DNA of 64,000 bases. Source: Brachypodium distachyon. Lineage: Eukaryota > Streptophyta > Magnoliopsida > Poales > Poaceae. The notes beneath the pieces were generated by a model. It was not told the origin of the DNA, searched no databases, and was given only the letters and a program-made list of their open reading frames with translations. The translations under genes were made by a program, and so were the position numbers. Positions 58,911 through 64,000 of this stretch are shown piece by piece (within the stretch, counting starts at the first letter, position 1; every line of letters begins with the position of its first letter). The stretch is taken from assembly GCF_000005505.3 (NCBI RefSeq), contig NC_016134.3, positions 22,334,584 to 22,398,583 of the forward strand, written 5' to 3'.

Positions 58911-59211
58911 TACTTTGATTTATTTTTTTTAATCTCCAACTACGTATCAAATTGATGATTTTTTATTACCATCAAGTTCATTTTGGCAATATCTTCAAAA
59001 CTAAACTTTTCAACCACTTTTCTTCCGCCAGTATTTGTTAGATTATAGTCACTTGCTCATATAGTCGGGTTTTAGTTGGTTGTGCTATTTGATAAAATGC
59101 TCGTAGTTACTTTTCCACTATACACAAAATGACTAATTATTGTCACATTGCTGAAATGCTCCATCCTACTTGTCTAATTTCAAAAAATGACTCGATTTCA
59201 TAAGTAGGATT

Positions 59212-60253
59212 TGATATGGACATGCTAACCATGGATACGACTTTTGGTACCCTCAATTCTATAATATTTGACAAGATTTATAATCAGGTGAATTCAAGTA
59301 GTAATTATTTTCATTTTCATATTTATGAAGAGGCAGAGCTACTACTATTTTGTCTCGTTTTATTACGTAGGCATCTTGTCGAGCTTTTCAAGTTCAAGGT
59401 CAAGATGAGATACGATGGAGGCGAATGGGAGAGCCAACAAGAATCAAGCATCCATACAGCTCAGAGGGAAGGATTTCAAGTGTACTTTCCAACAAATCAA
59501 ACGGCATATGATTCGGAGCTTGCTAGAGAAAGATAACACGAATTAAAGTTGAATCCGATTCGGGTCCGAACTGTCAGAAGACCCGAATTTGTTTTAATCA
59601 CCCTGGCCGCATCCGGAGTCCAAATCAAGCAAACAAGTACTTGTTGGAAAGGTAATTACAAGGTCTTTCCAACGGATCTAGCCCCATCAAGAGATTCGAC
59701 TCGTGCTGACCGCGGCGGACAAAACAAGCTGACGGATCTGTTTTTCTGTTTCCTAAAGAGTTGTAGTTTGTTAGGAAAGTTAGAGATAGAGTTGGATTTC
59801 GGCCTCCTTACTCAAGGTGGACGAAAATATCTCTCTCTCCTCCTTTATATACCCCATGAGCCTCCCTAAGGAGCCTTGGGTTTTGTTTAATTAAAAGTTA
59901 GCCATCGCTACTACTTCGTGTAATCACGTGTGTCGGTTAGACCACCTGTTTTACCGCTTTCGGAACCCCAACTTATCGTCTCGTTGAGACATTGGTTTGA
60001 TATAGTATATTCGTAATTTCAGATTGCATCCGCTATTTATCTTGTTCTTGCTTGTTCTTCAATTGCTTGCAGGAACAAAGACCTTCGTGGTCAGGTTGAT
60101 CGTGCCCCCGCGTGATCAATAACCCTCTGGAGTTGGTGTATCGATTGCTAAGGCGCTGCCTCCTAGGCCGTAGTCGGATCGTCAACGTCACCTCCTACCC
60201 AAATCGAGAATTATCAATCTCATCGAAAGATCGGACCACCCCGACCCACATCA
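59212..60253 (+). repeat. Solo LTR of the NON family, plus strand
   Basis: 1,042 bp, TGATATGGACATG...CCACATCA, flanked by GGATT at 59207-59211 and 60254-60258. The R-U5 half is nearly that of NON. The first ~250 bp of U3 are more diverged, with extra sequence around 59400-59470. With no interior, it is the product of LTR-LTR recombination. Confidence 0.93.
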
Positions 60254-60509
60254 GGATTGCTTTATTAAAAAAATCCCCATAATCTAATAAATCAAATTTG
60301 TGAAATCTTATTTGTGCCCCTTCCCTTAATAGAGTAGCTAGATATATCTCTTCCTATTAGCACTTACCGCGCACCTTCCCTGAAATGTACTCTCTGATCT
60401 TGTTTTCTGTGATTTATCGTCGATCCAGACTGACATCGATGTCTTGGTTAGGTCCTGTTGTTGTTCTCGACAACAATTAGAGTTCCGTATCCCCTGCGGG
60501 GGCGGCAAC

Positions 60510-61519
60510 TGATACGGGTGCGGGTGGCCCGATCTTTCGATGAGATTGATAACTCTCGATTTGGGGTAGGAGGAGACGTTGACGATCCGACTACGGCCTA
60601 AGAGGCAGCGCCTTAGCAATCGATACACCAACTCCAGAGGGTTATTGATCACGCGGGGGCACGATCAACCTGACCACGAAGGTCTTTGTTCCTGCAAGCA
60701 ATCGAAGAACAAGCAAGAACAAGATAAATAGCGGATGCAATTTAAAATTGCGAGTATACTATATCAAACCAATGTCTCAACGAGACGATAAGTTGGGGTT
60801 CCGAAAGCGGTAAAACAGGTGGTCTAACCGACACACGCGATTACACGAAGTAGTAGCGATGGCTAACTTTTAACTAAACAAAACCCAAGGCTCCTTAGGG
60901 GGGCTCATGGGGTATATAAAGGAGGAGGGAGAGATACTTTCGTCCACCTTGAATAAGGAGTCCGAAATCCAACTCTATCTCTAACTTTCCTAACAAACTA
61001 CAACTCTTTAGGAAACAGAAAAACAGATCCGTCAGCTTGTTTTGTCCGCCACGGTCAGCACGAGTCGAATCTCTTGATGGGGCCAGATCCTTTGGAAAGG
61101 TCTTGTAATTACCTTTCCAACAAGTACTTGTTTTCTTGATTTGGACTCCGGATGCGGCCTGGGTGATTAAAACAAATTCGGGTCTCCTGACAGCTCGGAC
61201 CCGAATCGGATTCAACTTTAATTCGTGATATCTTTCTCTAGCAAGCTCCGAATCATGTGCCGTTTGATTTGTTGGAAAGTACACTTGATAGGCTTCACTT
61301 TGAATCTCCCTTTGCAGGCTATAACACTTCATCTTCACTCTGGACTTGTAAAGTTCAATAAGATGTCTACATAATAAGATTACACAAGATAGTAGCTCCG
61401 CCTCTTTGCAAGTAACATATTGAAAACATTTTGTAATTAAATTCACCTGATTATAATTATTAGAGACACCAATAATTAGGGTTCTAATGGTCGTATCCAT
61501 GGTTAGCATGTCCATATCA
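60510..61519 (-). repeat. Solo LTR of the NON family, minus strand
   Basis: 1,010 bp in reverse orientation (minus strand TGATATGGACATG...CCCGTATCA), flanked by GCAAC at 60505-60509 and 61520-61524. It lies in the leader of element D. It shares diagnostic variants with the 59.2-kb solo LTR (e.g. CGCTTTCGGAACCCCAAC) that NON lacks. Confidence 0.94.
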
Positions 61520-61837
61520 GCAACCGTAGGCAGCTCGCCAATCCTTGCCATCACGTTGGTGAGTGGCGAGGGACCGCCTACGACGGTTTTGAGCACCTCG
61601 GTTTCTTCCAGGACGGCCGGTAGCGAAGGGACGACCGCGACTTCCGTCGAGGCGACCATGTTTGCGGCGACGTCCGGATTGGTGAGAATTCCTTCTTCCT
61701 CGGGAGCCCCCGAGGCACTTGCTTTCTTTGTTTGCAACTATGTAGACTTCGCGGCAAGTTGGGGACCCGATGAAGTACTCTTCGTCGGGGCCATTCAATC
61801 TTCAATTGCGGCGAAAGTTCCCCACGGTCGGCGCCAC

Positions 61838-62584
61838 TGTTGTTGTTCTCGACAACAATTAGAGTAAGGGGTGCCAATGTTCGATGGCACAAGTACGGGT
61901 ATAAAAGTAAGACGTGTATGCCGGTCTTATAGCGAAGGTCGCGGTACACTTGGACAAGTTGACACGTCGATATTTTTTGAATAGGTTCGGTCGACCTTGC
62001 GGGTGCGACTTAATCTTATGTTAGGAAAGGCTTCGAGGGGGTTGTTAGCCAAGGGCTTGGGCTGAGCGGATTTTCTTAAGACACCTTTTAGCGAGAGAAT
62101 CATCGGGGCCACCTTGTACTTGGACCGAACGCGTCGTTCCAAGTATCGAGGTTAGGATACCCTCAGAACTCTAACCCAACCCCTTCTTCTTCGAGCCCGT
62201 GCCAATCAAGGTTAGCTCGGAGCCTCGAAACTAGAGTACCCTAGAAGGCTTTCTCAAAACCGATCGACTTTCAGTCGAGAGCAGCGCGCGAGAGCGAACC
62301 TTAGACAGAGCACTCTACCCTCTCCCCTTGAGTTTATTCAAGTGAGAGTGAATTATACATGCCCTTATGAGAGGTATTTATAGTCTAGATGTTTATGACA
62401 AAAGACCATGGCTACCCTTAAGGAAGAGAGAAAAATGGGACAAAATGGTAAAAGTGGTTATTTGGTCCATAACTTTTGTGTGCTCCATGAGGAGGAAAGC
62501 GAGAGTTGGTCCATGGTCCACCATGGACCAAAGGCCTCATTCCCGGCTTAGTCGTCTTACTACAACAGTAGCCCCCTTGAGCCA
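61838..62584 (-). repeat. 5' LTR of element D
   Basis: The minus-strand start is TGGCTCAAGGGGGCTACTG and a TATA box (plus GGTATTTATAGTC near 62374-62386) lies inside. The inner end reads ACAACAACA just before the TGGCGCC primer site. It aligns with the C LTR across 29654-29839 and 34665-35330. Confidence 0.82.
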
Positions 62585-64000
62585 GAGGCATTGAGAATAC
62601 TTTCGGGTCAACCTTCGATGCGAAACTCTTAAGTCGTGCTCTTGTATTACAAAGGTGTCTTCGATGAATTTCCTGGCGGGCTCACTTGTGAGAGACAGAA
62701 GTACTTGGTGGCTTTCATGCAAAGAACGGGAGCCTTGGAGGCGTTTCGGGGAAAGAAGAAGATGACGGTGGCGGCGCGGGAGCGGGCTGTCGATGTGCGA
62801 CGACGGCGGATGGGGACGAGCTTCGAGTTCGAGGCGGGGCAACTCCGGGACGCGGGAGAGTAGGCCGAGGGCATCAGTGGTCTTGGGGTGGCGGCGCGGT
62901 GCTCCCGCGCGCGGCGGCTTGGCCGGGGAGGCTTGGGGTAGGCCGGATCGAGCGCGGCGGTGTCGGCCGGAGGCAGGGAAGATGACCCGCTAGGCGGGGA
63001 GCATGCAAAATCGGCGGCGCGCTCGTTCGGTGCGGAGGAGAGGTGGAGGAGGCTGCCGACAAGAACCTTGAGGGGCGGCAGAGGGGCTTCGATGCGGCGC
63101 GCTTGGGGTAGCCGGAGGCACGGGCGTGGGCACGGGCGGCTCCACCACGACGTCGCGGTGTTCCTGGACTAGGCAGTGATGCTCGGGAGGCTTCAGTCGT
63201 GCGGATCGAAGTGGGAGGCAGACGAAGTGCGGGGGCGACATCTTGGGCACGCACGGGGCCATGCGGAGGTAGGTAGTGCGGCGGATCTTGCGCACGCATA
63301 GCGCAGCGGCACGGGGCAGGTCGAGAGGAGGTCCAGCGCTCGCCGGAAAGGTGGGATAAAAGCGACGCCTAGAGAGAAAAATGGGGAGGCAGAGAGTTTG
63401 GGGCGAGCGGGGGAAAAGGAAAGGCCGAGGGAGAAGAAGTGAGATAGCAATAACCGCTGGGGGTTTCAGCAAAAGACATAGGACACGTGTCAACAGCCGA
63501 TTGGGTTGGACCTCTAAACAATCCGAATCTTAACTTTTAAAACTAATTTTTACAACTTGTTGTACTAAACTGCTATCAACTCAGTGATGCAATTATCACT
63601 TTTTAAAAAGAATATGTTTTCTTATATGCTGGTTATGTATTTATGCACTACTGCTACTCAAATAGCAGGACGAGATCTGCATGCTTTCGTCTGGAGCGAG
63701 CGGTGGTCAAAGACCAGCAGATCAGCATGGACGACGGTCTAGTCTTGGGATAGACACGAATTAGAATGTTACTCCGTATTAGTTTTGCCGTTTTAGTTTG
63801 CATTGAATGACTGAAATCTTGTGACGCCAAGATTTATTTAGTATAAAACTTTCTGAAAGACCGAAAAAGTAGTACATTGCATTAGATCATTTTTTTAGCA
63901 GTAGTTCCTTTACCCATCCCCCGACAATTTTACCATACCGCCGGCCGTAATTCCATGGAGCTAGCTAAGATGGAACGGGAAAAGAAGCACTCGATTGGTC
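62585..64000 (+). other. Right-edge region, no convincing gene
   Basis: A 75-codon plus-strand frame at 62636-62863 (CERQKYLVAFMQRTGALEAF, then a basic stretch) ends at a stop and could be the tail of an unrecognised gene or gene fragment. 62.87-63.45 is GC-rich with low-complexity frames on both strands. 63.5-64.0 is AT-rich with no feature seen. Confidence 0.35.

Larger units (their letters stand above)
60456..62584 (-). mobile_element. Element D: collapsed copy of the element C family
   Basis: On the minus strand: 5' LTR (62584-61838), primer-binding site (TGGCGCCGACCGTGGGG, plus 61820-61836), leader and gag N-terminal sequence matching C at 26050-26265 (interrupted by the solo LTR at 60510-61519), then an abrupt jump at 60484/60483 to a 28-bp piece identical to the inner end of the LTR (60456-60483 equals 61838-61865). 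Gag-pol and nearly all of the 3' LTR are deleted. The outer LTR boundary is approximate (62584-62590) and no matching target duplication was found. Confidence 0.8.

Noticed and set aside
62874..63299. GC-rich overlapping frames on both strands
   Set aside because: Composition-driven open frames with no domain, splice structure or start context.

Overview
The window looks like nuclear DNA of a grass, most likely a pooid of the Triticeae or a relative. This rests on three things: deeply nested Ty3/gypsy LTR retrotransposons with long LTRs, Stowaway and other MITEs in and around genes, and GC-rich intron-containing genes of typical grass style. The species cannot be named from the sequence. No bacterial operon, CRISPR array, rRNA or tRNA gene was seen.

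Layout. (1) 1-35,330 is a retrotransposon nest, almost all on the minus strand. Element A (1-2,595) and element B (10,001-14,920) are decayed copies of one Tat-type gypsy family. Element AUT (2,596-9,874) is a gypsy element of another lineage inserted in A. Element C (14,926-35,330) is a second Tat-type family with two RNase H domains. C carries three insertions, each with an exact 5-bp target duplication: a complete but polymerase-less gypsy element NON (20,175-25,346, TCTCG), and two large TG...CA elements without coding capacity, probably solo LTRs (26,266-29,520, GAGCC; 29,840-34,659, TATGT). (2) 36-58 kb is a gene island on the plus strand with three genes: a circularly permuted mitochondrial-type GTPase (MTG1/SIN2 family, 8 exons, 372 aa), a TMK-family leucine-rich-repeat receptor kinase (2 exons, 902 aa), and a 357-aa coiled-coil protein whose N-terminus looks like grass myosin-like proteins but which has no motor domain. 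Their introns and spacers hold Stowaway, hAT-like and Harbinger-like MITEs, an RTE-type LINE tail and a Mutator-like element. (3) 59.2-62.6 kb is a second, smaller nest: a plus-strand solo LTR (GGATT) and a minus-strand solo LTR (GCAAC) of the NON family, the latter inside a collapsed element D of the C family. 62.6-64 kb has no convincing gene.

The most interesting system is the AUT/NON pair. The two share the R-U5 end of the LTR and a long untranslated leader with the same 24-bp minisatellite. They differ in U3 and in coding content: AUT has gag-pol, while NON has a gag-like frame, one in-frame TAG and then an unrecognised ORF in place of pol. This fits a non-autonomous element mobilised by AUT-type proteins. 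The genes themselves show no functional linkage to each other.

All coordinates, splice sites and target duplications were read by eye. Family names rest on recalled protein motifs, not on database searches.
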